DNA of 64,000 nt, taken from Pseudomonas libanensis (lineage in GTDB: Bacteria > Pseudomonadota > Gammaproteobacteria > Pseudomonadales > Pseudomonadaceae). This document shows positions 17,895 through 27,241 of the stretch, piece by piece. The notes below the pieces were generated by a model. That model was not told the DNA's origin. It ran no database searches and saw nothing but the letters and a program-made list of their open reading frames with translations. Made by a program: the position numbers and the translations under genes. Every line of letters begins with the position of its first letter. The first letter of the stretch is position 1. The stretch spans positions 1-64,000 of the forward strand of contig NZ_JYLH01000003.1 in NCBI RefSeq assembly GCF_001439685.1. Reading direction: 5' to 3'.

Positions 17895-18341
17895 ATGTGG
17901 GAGTTCCTGCTGCATTTGTCGTTCTGGGATTGGTTGGCGCTGGGCACCGTGCTGTTGATTCTCGAGGTGTTCGGTGCCGGAGGTTACCTGCTGTGGATGG
18001 GTATCGCCGCCGCCGTTGTGGGCGTAATCAAGTTCCTGGTGCCGCCACTCGGGCTGGAATGGCAACTGCTGCTGTTTGCCGTGTTGTCAATATTGACCGC
18101 GGTGTACTGGTGGAAACGCCAGCGCAGCAGTGCCAAGGCCAGCGATCAACCGGGGCTGAATGAGCGTGGTACCGAGTTGATTGGGCGCACCTTCGTGGTG
18201 CATCAGGCCATTGTGGATGGCCGTGGCAAGGTCAAGGTCGGCGATGGGGTATGGATGGTCACTGGCGCCGACACGCCTGCAGGCGCTCAAGTACGCGTGG
18301 TTGGCCGGGAAGGGGTGATTTTAAAGGTTGAAACTGTTTAG
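17895..18341 (+). CDS. NfeD-family membrane protein
   Basis: A 148-residue short NfeD protein with two or three N-terminal membrane helices (about residues 5-75) and a C-terminal OB-fold (about 90-148) holding GRTFVVHQAIVDGRGKVKVGDGVW. Short NfeD proteins are partners of SPFH proteins at the inner membrane, and the gene begins 10 bases after the SPFH stop. The start at 17895 has GAGG upstream; a longer frame would overlap the previous gene. Confidence 0.9.
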   Translation: MWEFLLHLSFWDWLALGTVLLILEVFGAGGYLLWMGIAAAVVGVIKFLVPPLGLEWQLLLFAVLSILTAVYWWKRQRSSAKASDQPGLNERGTELIGRTFVVHQAIVDGRGKVKVGDGVWMVTGADTPAGAQVRVVGREGVILKVETV

Positions 18342-18409
18342 TCAGTGATGGAACTCGATTGGCTTAACTACAATCAAAACGTACAGATAACCCACCGGAG
18401 TCACCCATC

Positions 18410-18724
18410 ATGCGTCTCAAATATGCTGTCGCCACCCTCGCTGTGCTTTCCCTTCCTGTCGGCTCAGCCATGGCCGATAGCTTCTGGCGTAATGTCATCT
18501 CGTCGGGCGCCACCACCGGCTCGACTTACCTGACCTTTAAGGACCACAAGCTGGTCGTTGCCGCCCAGGATGATGCAGGCAGCTTCGTTGCCAGCGACGG
18601 CGGCATTCGCGGCCCGTACCTGGAAGCGGCCATGCAGAAAGTCCGCGCCGATAACCCTGGCCTCAAGGCCACGGACATGGAGCTGGCCAACGCCATCCTC
18701 GCGAAGAATGCCGTAGCCGAGTAA
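18410..18724 (+). CDS. DUF2388-family small exported protein
   Basis: A 104-residue protein with a signal peptide (MRLKYAVATLAVLSLPVGSAMA) and a mature part SFWRNVISSGATTGSTYLTF..KLVVAAQDDAGSFVASDGGIRGPYLEAAM typical of the DUF2388/TIGR02448 family of pseudomonads. The function is unknown; the mature part is probably periplasmic. CACCGGAGTCACCC precedes the ATG. It appears monocistronic and ends in a strong terminator. Confidence 0.85.
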   Translation: MRLKYAVATLAVLSLPVGSAMADSFWRNVISSGATTGSTYLTFKDHKLVVAAQDDAGSFVASDGGIRGPYLEAAMQKVRADNPGLKATDMELANAILAKNAVAE

Positions 18725-18735
18725 CCATGCCCGAT

Positions 18736-18767
18736 AAAAATGCCGCTTTTACAAGCGGCATTTTTTT
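18736..18767 (+). terminator. Intrinsic terminator after the DUF2388 gene
   Basis: TGCCGCTT (18741-18748) pairs with AAGCGGCA (18753-18760), followed by seven T residues; an A-run before it also allows the opposite strand to use it. Confidence 0.9.
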
Positions 18768-18888
18768 GCCTGCACGCTGACGAATCGTTCATGAGCGACA
18801 GGCTATATTCAGTCTCGCCGTGCAACCATGCGTTACTGACTCGCCTATTAGTACCTGTCGCCTACCTGAAACGGATGCCCTCTTCGAC

Positions 18889-20031
18889 ATGAGCCAACTG
18901 CCCTTCCTGCCGTTTTCCAAACCTACCATTGATGAAGCCACCATCTCGGCGGTGGGCGATGTCCTGCGTTCCGGCTGGATCACCAGCGGGCCGAAGGTGC
19001 AGGCGTTCGAAGCGCAATTGTCGGAGTACTTTGGCGGGCGCCCGGTGCGCACCTTCAATTCGGGCACCTGCACCATGGAGATCGCCTTGCGCATCGCCGG
19101 CATCGGGCCTGGGGATGAGGTCATCACTACGCCAATCTCCTGGGTTGCCACGGCCAACGTCATCCTCGAGGTAGGCGCCACGCCCGTATTTGCCGATATC
19201 GACCCGGTGACCCGCAACATTGACCTGGCCCAGGTTGAAGCGGCCATCACCCCGCGAACCAAGGCGATCATCCCGGTCTACCTGGCCGGTTTGCCCCTGG
19301 ATATGCCGATGCTTTACGCGCTGGCCAACAAGTACAACCTGCGTATCGTCGAAGATGCAGCCCAGGCCCTGGGGTCCAGTTGGGATGGAGAGCGAATTGG
19401 CGCCACCGGCGACTTCGTATCGTTCAGCTTCCAGGCGAACAAGAACATCACTTCGTCCGAAGGCGGCTGCCTGGTGTTGAACAGCGCCGAGGAGGCCCGC
19501 CTGGCAGAGAAGTATCGCCTGCAGGGCGTGACCCGCAGCGGTTTCGACGGCCTGGATGTGGATGTGTTGGGCGGCAAGTTCAACATGACCGACATTGCCG
19601 CAGCCATTGGCCTGGGGCAGTTTGCGCATATCGAGAAGATCACCGCCCACCGCCAGAACCTGGCGCGCCATTACTTCAAGTGCTTTGGCAGTGATTTTGA
19701 AGAGAAATACGGCGCGCAACTACCGCCGCCGGACTTCGAAAATAGCAACTGGCACCTGTTCCAACTGGTGCTGCCGGAGCGTCACGATGGCCTGCCTGCA
19801 CGTGCGACGTTCATGGAGCAGATGCAGGCCCAGGGCGTCGGCATTGGCTATCACTACCCACCCATTCACCTGCTGAGCCTGTATCGGGCGCAGGGTTTCA
19901 AGGAAGGCATGTTCCCGGTGGCAGAGCGTGTCGGGCGTTTGATCGTGTCGTTGCCGATGTTCACAGCGATGACAGAGGCGGATGTGGAGCGGGCTGTAGC
20001 GGCGGTTAAAGCCGTATTGAAAAAAGACTGA
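18889..20031 (+). CDS. DegT/DnrJ/EryC1/StrS-family PLP aminotransferase
   Basis: A 380-residue fold-type I aminotransferase resembling sugar transaminases such as ArnB. The N-terminus LPFSKPTIDEATISAVGDVLRSGWITSGP is diagnostic; EDAAQALGSS carries the PLP-contacting Asp, and the Schiff-base Lys is in FSFQANKNITSSEGG. The C-terminus keeps GIGYHYPPIHLLSLYR and SLPMFTAMTEADV. Family members aminate nucleotide sugars or polyol intermediates. No sugar-nucleotide genes adjoin, so the substrate is unknown. The start at 18889 (MSQLPFLPFS) matches the family N-terminus. Confidence 0.9.
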   Translation: MSQLPFLPFSKPTIDEATISAVGDVLRSGWITSGPKVQAFEAQLSEYFGGRPVRTFNSGTCTMEIALRIAGIGPGDEVITTPISWVATANVILEVGATPVFADIDPVTRNIDLAQVEAAITPRTKAIIPVYLAGLPLDMPMLYALANKYNLRIVEDAAQALGSSWDGERIGATGDFVSFSFQANKNITSSEGGCLVLNSAEEARLAEKYRLQGVTRSGFDGLDVDVLGGKFNMTDIAAAIGLGQFAHIEKITAHRQNLARHYFKCFGSDFEEKYGAQLPPPDFENSNWHLFQLVLPERHDGLPARATFMEQMQAQGVGIGYHYPPIHLLSLYRAQGFKEGMFPVAERVGRLIVSLPMFTAMTEADVERAVAAVKAVLKKD

Positions 20032-20052
20032 TCGCTTACTGCCGGTGCAATT

Positions 20053-20145
20053 AAATGTGGGAGGGGGCTTGCCCCCGATAGCGGTGGGTCAGTTAAAAAT
20101 ATACTGACTGACACTCCGCCATCGGGGGCAAGCCCCCTCCCACAT
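20053..20145. repeat. REP inverted pair (GGGGGCTTGCCCCC type)
   Basis: The arms AAATGTGGGAGGGGGCTTGC and complement, about 40 bases apart, lie between the convergent aminotransferase and gcvH genes and nearly reach the gcvH stop. Confidence 0.9.
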
Positions 20146-20156
20146 GGCCTCTGCGT

Positions 20157-20537
20157 TTACTCGCCGATAGCGGCTGCGTAGCCGGCAGCGTCAAGCAGCT
20201 TGTCCAGCTCAGCCGGGTTGCTTGGCTTGAGCTTGAAGATCCAGGCACCGTAAGGGTCATTGTTCAGAAGCTCCGGACTACCACCCAACTCTTCGTTGAC
20301 CGCAATCACTTCTCCAGCAACCGGCGAGTAAATATCCGACGCAGCCTTCACCGACTCAACCACACCTGCGGCATCGCCCGCGGCAAACACCTTGCCAATT
20401 TCCGGCAGTTCCACAAACACCACATCGCCCAGAGCTTCCTGTGCATGGTCGGAGATGCCCACTACGATAAGATCACCCTCCTTTTTCGCCCACTCATGAC
20501 TTTCGGCAAAACGCAGGTCGGCAGGGATATTGCTCAT
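20157..20537 (-). CDS. gcvH: Glycine cleavage system H protein
   Basis: A 126-residue lipoyl carrier that shuttles the aminomethyl group between the P, T and L proteins. The lipoylated Lys64 is in [14 protein letters not shown], and the core LPEIGK and [14 protein letters not shown] are conserved. The start at 20537 ([10 protein letters not shown]) matches the family; the alternative upstream Met adds five residues. It lies downstream of gcvT in the same direction. No gcvP follows; instead a REP pair and a convergent gene occur. Confidence 0.95.
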   Translation of the reverse strand: MSNIPADLRFAESHEWAKKEGDLIVVGISDHAQEALGDVVFVELPEIGKVFAAGDAAGVVESVKAASDIYSPVAGEVIAVNEELGGSPELLNNDPYGAWIFKLKPSNPAELDKLLDAAGYAAAIGE

Positions 20538-20591
20538 AGTCTGTGTCCTCAAGAAGAAATGTCAGCGGCCTTCGGCCTGCCAGAAAAATAG

Positions 20592-21674
20592 TTAGATCAA
20601 GGTTTTGCCATGGCGCACGAAGGTCGGCTTGACCACTCGCACCGGGTACCACTTGCCGCGGATTTCCACTTCGGCCCGGTCGGCAGTCGCCGTCGGCACA
20701 CGCGCCAAGGCAATGGATTTGCTTAGCGTAGGCGAGAAACTACCACTGGTGATCTCTCCTTCGCCAACATTGGCGATACGAACCACCTGATGAGCCCGTA
20801 AAACCCCGCGCTCTTCAAGTACCAGCCCCACCAGTTTGAACTGCACACCGGCGGCTTTTTCTGCTTCCAGCGCGGCGCGGCCAATGAAGTTGCGCCCGGC
20901 GGGCTCCCAGGCGATGCTCCAGGCCATGTTGGCCGCCAGGGGCGAAACAGCCTGATGAATGTCCTGGCCGTACAGGTTCATGCCGGCCTCCAGGCGCAAG
21001 GTATCGCGGGCGCCGAGGCCGATAGGGGAAATGCCGGCACCCACCAGATCGTTGAAAAACCCCGGGGCCTGGTCGGCGGGCAGGACGATTTCCAGGCCAT
21101 CTTCACCGGTATAGCCGGTGCGGGCGATGAACCAGTCACCGTCGGCCTGGCCTTCGAACGGCTTGAGCTGATGGATGAGGGTGCCACGGGACTGGGTCAC
21201 CAGTTCAGCGATTTTCTGCCGGGCGTGGGGGCCTTGGATGGCGAGCATGGCCAACTCGGGCCGCTCTTGCAGTTGCACTTGATAGCTGCCCAATTGCCCT
21301 TGCATCCAGGCCATGTCCTGATCGCGGGTGGCGGCGTTGACCACCAGTCGGTAACCGCTTTCGGTGCGGTAGACGATCATGTCGTCCACCACCCCGCCCT
21401 GCTCGTTGAGCATGGCGCTGTACAACGCACGGCCACAGCCGTGCAATCGATCGACATCATTGGCCAACAGGTGCTGGAGCCACTCCTTGGCCTGAAGGCC
21501 GCTGACATCGATTACGGTCATATGAGATACATCGAAAACCCCGCAGTCGCGTCGCACCTGATGATGCTCTTCGACTTGCGAGCCGTAATGCAAAGGCATA
21601 TCCCAACCGCCAAAATCGACCATTTTCGCGCCGAGGGCGAGATGCAGGTCATACAGAGGCGTACGCTGTCCCAT
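20592..21674 (-). CDS. gcvT: Glycine cleavage system aminomethyltransferase (T protein)
   Basis: A 360-residue tetrahydrofolate-dependent T protein that releases ammonia from H-bound aminomethyl and makes 5,10-methylene-THF. Typical segments are TPLYDLHLALGAKMVDFGGWDMPLHYG, GVFDVSHM, AIQGPHA and the folate-site GLGARDTLRLEAGMNLYGQD. The start at 21674 follows GGAGAAACCC. It is transcribed with gcvH (54-base gap). I looked for a glycine riboswitch in the leader and did not see its conserved cores. Confidence 0.94.
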   Translation of the reverse strand: MGQRTPLYDLHLALGAKMVDFGGWDMPLHYGSQVEEHHQVRRDCGVFDVSHMTVIDVSGLQAKEWLQHLLANDVDRLHGCGRALYSAMLNEQGGVVDDMIVYRTESGYRLVVNAATRDQDMAWMQGQLGSYQVQLQERPELAMLAIQGPHARQKIAELVTQSRGTLIHQLKPFEGQADGDWFIARTGYTGEDGLEIVLPADQAPGFFNDLVGAGISPIGLGARDTLRLEAGMNLYGQDIHQAVSPLAANMAWSIAWEPAGRNFIGRAALEAEKAAGVQFKLVGLVLEERGVLRAHQVVRIANVGEGEITSGSFSPTLSKSIALARVPTATADRAEVEIRGKWYPVRVVKPTFVRHGKTLI

Positions 21675-21830
21675 GGGTTTCTCCTTCCGGGCTTGGCGAA
21701 GGTGCGCAGAGCTGCCACCTGCGCCGAACACCTTGAATTACAAGGCCCACAGGCACATACAGCAGGTCGATCCGAAATACGGAGCGCACCGAATGCCGCG
21801 CATTGTAGCCTCAAGCTGTAGGACTGGCAC

Positions 21831-23447
21831 CTAACCGATTTGTCGGGCAGAGCGGCGAATCAGCCCGATGACCGGCAACAACCCGACCAGCACCAGGGTC
21901 AGGGCCGGTAAGGACGCCCGCGCCCATTCGCCTTCACTGGTCATTTCAAAGATCCGCACCGCCAGGGTGTCCCAGCCGAACGGGCGCATCAGCAGGGTTG
22001 CAGGCATTTCCTTGAGCACGTCGACGAACACCAGCAGCGCCGCGCTCAAGGTGCCCGGCAGTAATAACGGCAGATACACTTTGCAAAACAGTCGTGGGCC
22101 GCTCACCCCAAGGCTGCGTGCGGCTTCGGGCAGCGATGGGCGAATGCGCGCCAGGCTGCTTTCCAGCGGCCCGTACGCTACCGCCAGAAACCGCACCAGG
22201 TACGCCAACACCAATGCAGACAGGCTGCCCAGCAGCAAGGGCTTGCCCGCACCGCCCAGCCAGCCGGAGAACGGCACCACCAGCTCACGGTCAAGGTAGC
22301 TGAACGCCAGCATGATCGACACCGCCAGCACCGAGCCCGGCAAGGCATAGCCGACATTGGCCAGGCTGATGCCGGAGCGAATCGCCCGGGTCGGCGCCAG
22401 GCGGTTGGCAAAGGCCAGTACCAGCGCCACGCTGACGGTGATCAGCGCCGCGATACCGCCCAGGTAGAGGGTGTGGATGATCAGGCCGGTATAGCGCTCA
22501 TCCAGGTCGAAGCGGCCGCGCTGCCAGAACCAGGCCACCAGTTGCAGCATCGGGATCACAAACGCGCAGGCGAAGACCAGGCCGCACCAGGCGCTGGCCG
22601 CAGCCGCCTTGAGCCCGCGCAGGTGGTACAACGCCTTGCCTCGTGGTCGCTCATTGCTCGGTCGGCTCGCCCCACGCGCGCGCCGTTCTCCATACAGCAC
22701 CAGCATCACCACCAGCAGCAACAGGCTGGCCAGTTGAGCGGCACTGGAAAGGCTGAAAAAGCCGTACCAGGTCTTGTAGATGGCGGTGGTGAAGGTGTCG
22801 AAGTTGAATACCGAGACGGCGCCGAAATCCGCCAGGGTCTCCATCAAGGCCAAGGCCACGCCAGCACCAATCGCCGGGCGCGCCATCGGCAAGGCCACGC
22901 GCCAGAACGCTTGCCAGGGCGACTGCCCCAGCACTCGCGCCGCTTCCATCAAGCCTTTGCCTTGGGCCAAGAACGCGGTGCGCGCCAGCAGGTAGACGTA
23001 AGGGTAGAACACCAGCACCAACACGATGATCACGCCGCTGGTGGAGCGCACGCGTGGCAAACGCAATCCGCTACCGAACCATTCACGCAACAAGGTCTGC
23101 ACGGGCCCTGCGAAATCCAGCAGGCCGACGAATACGAAGGCCAGCACATAAGCCGGGATCGCAAAGGGCAGCATCAGCGCCCAATCGAGCCAGCGTCGCC
23201 CGGGGAATTGGCAGAGGCTGGTCAACCAGGCCAGGCTGACGCCCAGCAGTGTCACGCCAAGACCGACACCGAGTACCAGGGTCAAGGTGTTGCCAAGCAG
23301 CCGCGGCATCTGGGTATCCCAGAGGTGGGACCATATCTGGTGGTCGATGCTTTGCCAGGACAGCAGCAGCACGCTCAGCGGCAGCAGGACCAGGGCGGCA
23401 ACGGTGAAGACCGGCGGGTACCAGCGGCGTTGGGCGGGGTGGGCCAA
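21831..23447 (-). CDS. Ferric iron ABC transporter permease (FbpB/HitB type)
   Basis: A 538-residue inner-membrane protein made of two fused permease halves with about twelve helices. Each half carries an EAA loop (EAARVLGQSPWQAFWRVALP at about residues 175-195; EAARSLGVSGPRLFCKVYLP near 460). Fused permeases of this kind serve periplasmic Fe3+ or thiamine importers. The binding-protein gene lies just upstream, but the ATPase gene is not in the window. The start is an unusual TTG at 23447 with GAGAG upstream: no in-frame ATG or GTG occurs before the upstream stop. Confidence 0.88.
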   Translation of the reverse strand: MAHPAQRRWYPPVFTVAALVLLPLSVLLLSWQSIDHQIWSHLWDTQMPRLLGNTLTLVLGVGLGVTLLGVSLAWLTSLCQFPGRRWLDWALMLPFAIPAYVLAFVFVGLLDFAGPVQTLLREWFGSGLRLPRVRSTSGVIIVLVLVFYPYVYLLARTAFLAQGKGLMEAARVLGQSPWQAFWRVALPMARPAIGAGVALALMETLADFGAVSVFNFDTFTTAIYKTWYGFFSLSSAAQLASLLLLVVMLVLYGERRARGASRPSNERPRGKALYHLRGLKAAAASAWCGLVFACAFVIPMLQLVAWFWQRGRFDLDERYTGLIIHTLYLGGIAALITVSVALVLAFANRLAPTRAIRSGISLANVGYALPGSVLAVSIMLAFSYLDRELVVPFSGWLGGAGKPLLLGSLSALVLAYLVRFLAVAYGPLESSLARIRPSLPEAARSLGVSGPRLFCKVYLPLLLPGTLSAALLVFVDVLKEMPATLLMRPFGWDTLAVRIFEMTSEGEWARASLPALTLVLVGLLPVIGLIRRSARQIG

Positions 23448-23493
23448 GGAAAGCTCTCTATGAACAGACTATTCGAAGACAAACACAAAACAG

Positions 23494-23584
23494 TGTGGGA
23501 GGGGGCTTGCCCCCGATGGCGGAGTGTCAGTCACTGATGATTAGACTGACACTCCGCTATCGGGGGCAAGCCCCCTCCCACATT
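23494..23584. repeat. REP inverted pair (GGGGGCTTGCCCCC type)
   Basis: The pair lies between the iron-binding-protein stop and the permease start, inside a probable two-gene transcript, where it could modulate the ratio of the two products by mRNA processing or stabilisation. Confidence 0.88.
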
Positions 23585-23607
23585 TTGATCTGATGCGATT
23601 TATATGT

Positions 23608-24612
23608 TTAGTTCCAGCCGGCGCGATCCATCAGGCGAATGGCCTCGGCCTGACGCTTGCCCGCCACTTCCACCGGCAATGTATCGGCCACGAACTTGCC
23701 CCAGCTCGCCACTTCCGCCGACGGCGGCACCGCCGGGTTGGCCGGGAACTCCTGGTTCACGTCGGCAAAGATTTTCTGCGCCTCAGGCGTAGTCATCCAC
23801 TCCACCAGTGCCTTGGCCGCTTCCGGGTGCGGCGCGTGCTTGGTCAGGCCGATGCCCGACAGGTTCACATGCACGCCACGGTCGCCCTGGTTCGGCCAGA
23901 ACAGTTTCACCGCCAGGTCCGGCTTCTGCTTGTGCAGGCGGCCGTAGTAGTAGGTGTTGACGATACCCACGTCGCACTGCCCGGCGTTGATGGCTTCCAG
24001 CACGGCAATGTCATCGGAGAACACGTCGGTGGACAGGTTGTTGACCCAGCCCTTGACGATCTCTTCGGTCCTGGCCGCGCCATGGGTTTCGATCAACGTG
24101 GCGGTCAGCGACTGGTTGTAGACTTTTTTCGCGGTACGCAGGCACAGGCGGCCTTCCCACTGCTTGTCGGCCAGGGCTTCGTAGGTGGTCAGTTCGCCCG
24201 GTTTTACCCGGTCGGTGGAATAGGCGATCGTCCGTGCACGCAGGCTCAAACCGGTCCAGGCGTGGGCCGATGAGCGATATTGCAGCGGAATATTCTTGTC
24301 GATGACGGCGGAGGTGAAGGGTTGCAGGATGCCCATCTGTTCAGCCTGCCACAGGTTGCCGGCGTCGACGGTGAGCAGCAGGTCGGCGGTGGCGTTCTCG
24401 CCTTCGGCCTTGATGCGCTGCATCAGCGGCGCTTCCTTGTCGGTGATGAACTTGACCTGCACGCCGGTCTTCTTGGTGTAGGCATCGAAAACCGGCTTGA
24501 TCAGTTCGTCGATACGCGAGGAGTAGACCACCACTTCGTCGGCCGCCTGCACGGTAGTGCTGCCGATCAGGGTGAGTGCCAGGGCAGTCAGGAGGCGCTT
24601 GGGTGCCAACAT
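23608..24612 (-). CDS. Periplasmic ferric iron-binding protein (FbpA/HitA type)
   Basis: A 334-residue substrate-binding protein with a signal peptide (about residues 1-23, ending TVQA-ADE) and a mature start [30 protein letters not shown], typical of FbpA-like transferrin-fold proteins. The twin Tyr of NTYYYGRL is the expected iron ligand site. It delivers Fe3+ to the permease downstream. The start at 24612 puts the signal peptide at the N-terminus; an upstream in-frame ATG at 24630 adds six residues. No clear Fur box was seen upstream. Confidence 0.9.
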   Translation of the reverse strand: MLAPKRLLTALALTLIGSTTVQAADEVVVYSSRIDELIKPVFDAYTKKTGVQVKFITDKEAPLMQRIKAEGENATADLLLTVDAGNLWQAEQMGILQPFTSAVIDKNIPLQYRSSAHAWTGLSLRARTIAYSTDRVKPGELTTYEALADKQWEGRLCLRTAKKVYNQSLTATLIETHGAARTEEIVKGWVNNLSTDVFSDDIAVLEAINAGQCDVGIVNTYYYGRLHKQKPDLAVKLFWPNQGDRGVHVNLSGIGLTKHAPHPEAAKALVEWMTTPEAQKIFADVNQEFPANPAVPPSAEVASWGKFVADTLPVEVAGKRQAEAIRLMDRAGWN

Positions 24613-24730
24613 GGGTGCGGTCTCTCTCATTTGCAAATTGAGGGCAAATGATAAGGACTCACATTTGGTAACGCTCGGTGGAGGCGTTACCAGATGTTGC
24701 ACAGCCTGAATATGCGCGAGGATTGAGTGC

Positions 24731-24758
24731 CTTATCGGGGGCAAGCCCCCTCCCACAG
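24731..24758. repeat. Solitary REP unit
   Basis: A single GGGGGCAAGCCCCC REP lies 17 bases beyond the ubi hydroxylase stop, without an inverted partner. It is the only single unit seen in the window. Confidence 0.75.
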
Positions 24759-24774
24759 GGGACTGTATTTCAAT

Positions 24775-25998
24775 TCAGGGTTTAGCGAGTTCTGGTAGAT
24801 CGCCAGTCAAACCTAGCGCCTGGCGCACAAACACCGCCTTGGCTTCGGGCATCTGGTCGACGATTTTCAAGCCGGCGTTACGCAACCAGCGCAGCGGCAG
24901 TTGATCAGCCTGGAACAGACGCTCAAAGCCTTCCATCGCCGCCATCAACGCCAGGTTGTGCGGCATGCGCCGCCGCTCGTAACGGCTCAGCACCTTCACG
25001 TCCGCCAGGCGCTCGCCGCGCTCGGTGGCCGCCAGCAACACTTCGGCCAGCACCGCCGCGTCGAGGAAGCCCAGGTTCACGCCCTGCCCTGCCAACGGGT
25101 GGATCACATGGGCCGCGTCGCCGATCAACGCCAGGCCCTCGGCCACATAGCGTTTGGCATGGCGCTGGCGCAACGGCACGCAGACGCGCGGGTCGGCGCT
25201 GATCACAGTGCCCAGGCGCCCTTCGAAGGCGCGCTCCAGCTCCCGGCAGAAGCGTTCATCATCCAAGGCCATCAGGCGCTCGGATTCAGCCGGGGTAGTC
25301 GACCAGACAATCGAACACCAGTCTTCCTGACCATCACGCACCAGCGGCAGGAACGCCAGCGGACCGGTATCGGTAAAGCGTTGCCAGGCCGTGCGCTGGT
25401 GCGGCTGGCTGCTGCGCACGCTGGTGACGATGGCGTTATGCAGGTAATCCCACTCGCGGGTCGGGGTGCCGGTCAGGCGGCGTACTGCGGAGTTGGCGCC
25501 ATCGGCGGCCACCACCAGCGGCGCACGCAACTTGCGGCCGTCGGCCAGGGTCAGCAGCCAGTCATCGCCGGAGCGGCGCATCTGCTCAAGGCGCGCATTG
25601 GCCAGCAGGCCGAGGTCGCAGTCGTGCAGGCGCTCCAGCAAGGCATCCTGCACGACGCGGTTTTCGACGATATGCCCGAGCACCTCGGCATGCACGCTGG
25701 CCGCCGAGAAGTGGATCTGCCCGGTGCCGCTGCCGTCCCACACCTGCATCTCGCCGTAGGGGCTGGCGCGACGTGCGACGATGCCGTCCCACACGCCCAG
25801 GCGCTCGAGGATGCGCTGGCTGGCAGCCGACAACGCGCTCACCCGCGGCTCAAACGCCGCATCCGGCTCGAACGGTTTGACGCTCAACGGGCTGCCGTCG
25901 AGCAGCAGCACCTGCAACCCACTGCCCTGCAACGCCAGCGCCAGGGCGCTTCCGACCATTCCGGCCCCGACAATCAGCACATCTGCGTGCATGTCCAT
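24775..25998 (-). CDS. Ubiquinone-biosynthesis FAD monooxygenase (UbiH/UbiF/VisC family)
   Basis: A 407-residue flavoprotein hydroxylase of the Coq6/UbiH family acting on the ubiquinone ring. The N-terminal dinucleotide loop is VLIVGAGMVGSALALAL, the DG motif is VAADGANSAVR and the FAD-ribityl motif GDAAHVIHPLAGQGVNLGFLDA. Pseudomonads have several paralogues for C1, C5 and C6 hydroxylation; which position this one serves cannot be told (UbiI/VisC-like by gene order). It is the last gene of ygfB-pepP-ubiH-this gene. Confidence 0.9.
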   Translation of the reverse strand: MDMHADVLIVGAGMVGSALALALQGSGLQVLLLDGSPLSVKPFEPDAAFEPRVSALSAASQRILERLGVWDGIVARRASPYGEMQVWDGSGTGQIHFSAASVHAEVLGHIVENRVVQDALLERLHDCDLGLLANARLEQMRRSGDDWLLTLADGRKLRAPLVVAADGANSAVRRLTGTPTREWDYLHNAIVTSVRSSQPHQRTAWQRFTDTGPLAFLPLVRDGQEDWCSIVWSTTPAESERLMALDDERFCRELERAFEGRLGTVISADPRVCVPLRQRHAKRYVAEGLALIGDAAHVIHPLAGQGVNLGFLDAAVLAEVLLAATERGERLADVKVLSRYERRRMPHNLALMAAMEGFERLFQADQLPLRWLRNAGLKIVDQMPEAKAVFVRQALGLTGDLPELAKP

Positions 25999-26053
25999 GC
26001 TTTAAGCCTTGTCTCGTGTGCGGCACAGGCCGCCGATAAAGTAGTGGGCCGGT

Positions 26054-27241
26054 TCAAACATCGGCGCGCGTGCCCAGGCCCATGGCCTGGCGGGCGAACC
26101 AGCGTTTGGCCGGCGGCAACAGGTCCAGGCCCAGCAGGCCCAGGTTGCGACCCAGCGCCATCAGCGGCTGGCCGCTGCCAAACAGGCGCGTGACCTGGTC
26201 AGAGAAACCCACGGTGAGTTGCTGGTCCAGGCGCTGGCGCTCGCGATAGCCTTGCAGGGTCGCCAGGTCGCCCGGCACGGCCGGGCCGGCCAGCAAGGCC
26301 TCGGCCAAGGCATTGGCATCGCGCAGGGACAGGTTGAAGCCCTGCCCGGCAATCGGGTGCAGGCTGTGCGCCGCATTGCCAAGCACCGCCAGGTGCGAGC
26401 GCACTTGCTCTTCGGCTTCCACCAGGGTCAGCGGGTACAGGTGACGGGCACCCACCTGCTTGAGGGTGCCCAGGCGATACCCGAACACACCCTGCAATTC
26501 GCTCAGGAAGCTGCGCTCGTCAAGACTGGCCAGGCGCTGGGCGTCCATGCCGACGCGGGTCCAGACCAGCGCGCAACGGTTGTCCGGCAGCGGCAGCAAG
26601 GCCATCGGCCCTTCATCGGTAAAGCGCTCGAACGCTTCGCCATTGTGGGCTTCGCTCGGGGTGATGTTGGCGATCAGTGCGCTCTGGTTGTAGGGCCGGG
26701 TCTTCACGCCAATGCCCAGTTGCTCACGCAAGCCGGAGCGGCCGCCATCGGCCAGTACCGCCAGGTCGCACTCCAGCACGGTTTCATCGTTGAGGGTCAG
26801 GCGATAGCCATCGGGCAGCGGCTCCATGCGCGTGACCTCTGCCGGGCAACGCCAGCTCACCACGTCCTTGTCCAGGCCTTGCCACAGGCATTGGCCGAGC
26901 CAGGCGTTTTCCACCACATACCCCAGGGCCGGCACGCCCTCCTCTATCGCAGACAAACGTGCGGTGGAGAAACGACCACGGTCCGATACATGGATCTGCT
27001 TGATCGGCTCTGCACGTCGGGAAATGGCTTGCCACAGGCCCAGACGCTGGTAAATCTGGCGCGCACCAAATGACAGCGCAGAAGAGCGCGCATCGTAGCT
27101 CGGCTGGTAGCTGTCGCCCGGTGCAAAGGGTTCGATCAGCACAATCTTCCAGCCCCGCGCCTTGGCCCCGGGTTGCAATGCCAGCGCCAGGCTGGCGCCC
27201 ACCAGGCCACCGCCGATAATCGCCAGGTTGACCCGGCTCAT
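26054..27241 (-). CDS. ubiH: 2-polyprenyl-6-methoxyphenol hydroxylase UbiH
   Basis: A 395-residue FAD monooxygenase for a ring hydroxylation in aerobic ubiquinone synthesis. Motifs are LAIIGGGLVGASLALAL at the N-terminus, the central VLADGGRSGLREQ and GNAAHSLHPIAGQGFNLSLRDA, where GN replaces the usual GD. The ATG overlaps the pepP stop (27238-27241). The pepP-ubiH-visC order is conserved from E. coli to pseudomonads, which supports the symbol. The enzyme acts at the inner membrane in the Ubi complex. Confidence 0.93.
   Translation of the reverse strand: MSRVNLAIIGGGLVGASLALALQPGAKARGWKIVLIEPFAPGDSYQPSYDARSSALSFGARQIYQRLGLWQAISRRAEPIKQIHVSDRGRFSTARLSAIEEGVPALGYVVENAWLGQCLWQGLDKDVVSWRCPAEVTRMEPLPDGYRLTLNDETVLECDLAVLADGGRSGLREQLGIGVKTRPYNQSALIANITPSEAHNGEAFERFTDEGPMALLPLPDNRCALVWTRVGMDAQRLASLDERSFLSELQGVFGYRLGTLKQVGARHLYPLTLVEAEEQVRSHLAVLGNAAHSLHPIAGQGFNLSLRDANALAEALLAGPAVPGDLATLQGYRERQRLDQQLTVGFSDQVTRLFGSGQPLMALGRNLGLLGLDLLPPAKRWFARQAMGLGTRADV

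Noticed and set aside
21675..21830. Glycine riboswitch upstream of gcvT
   Set aside because: The conserved glycine-aptamer cores were looked for in the leader and not found.
24613..24774. Fur box upstream of the iron-binding protein gene
   Set aside because: The region is short, contains a REP unit and shows no convincing Fur site; regulation may be indirect or the promoter may differ.
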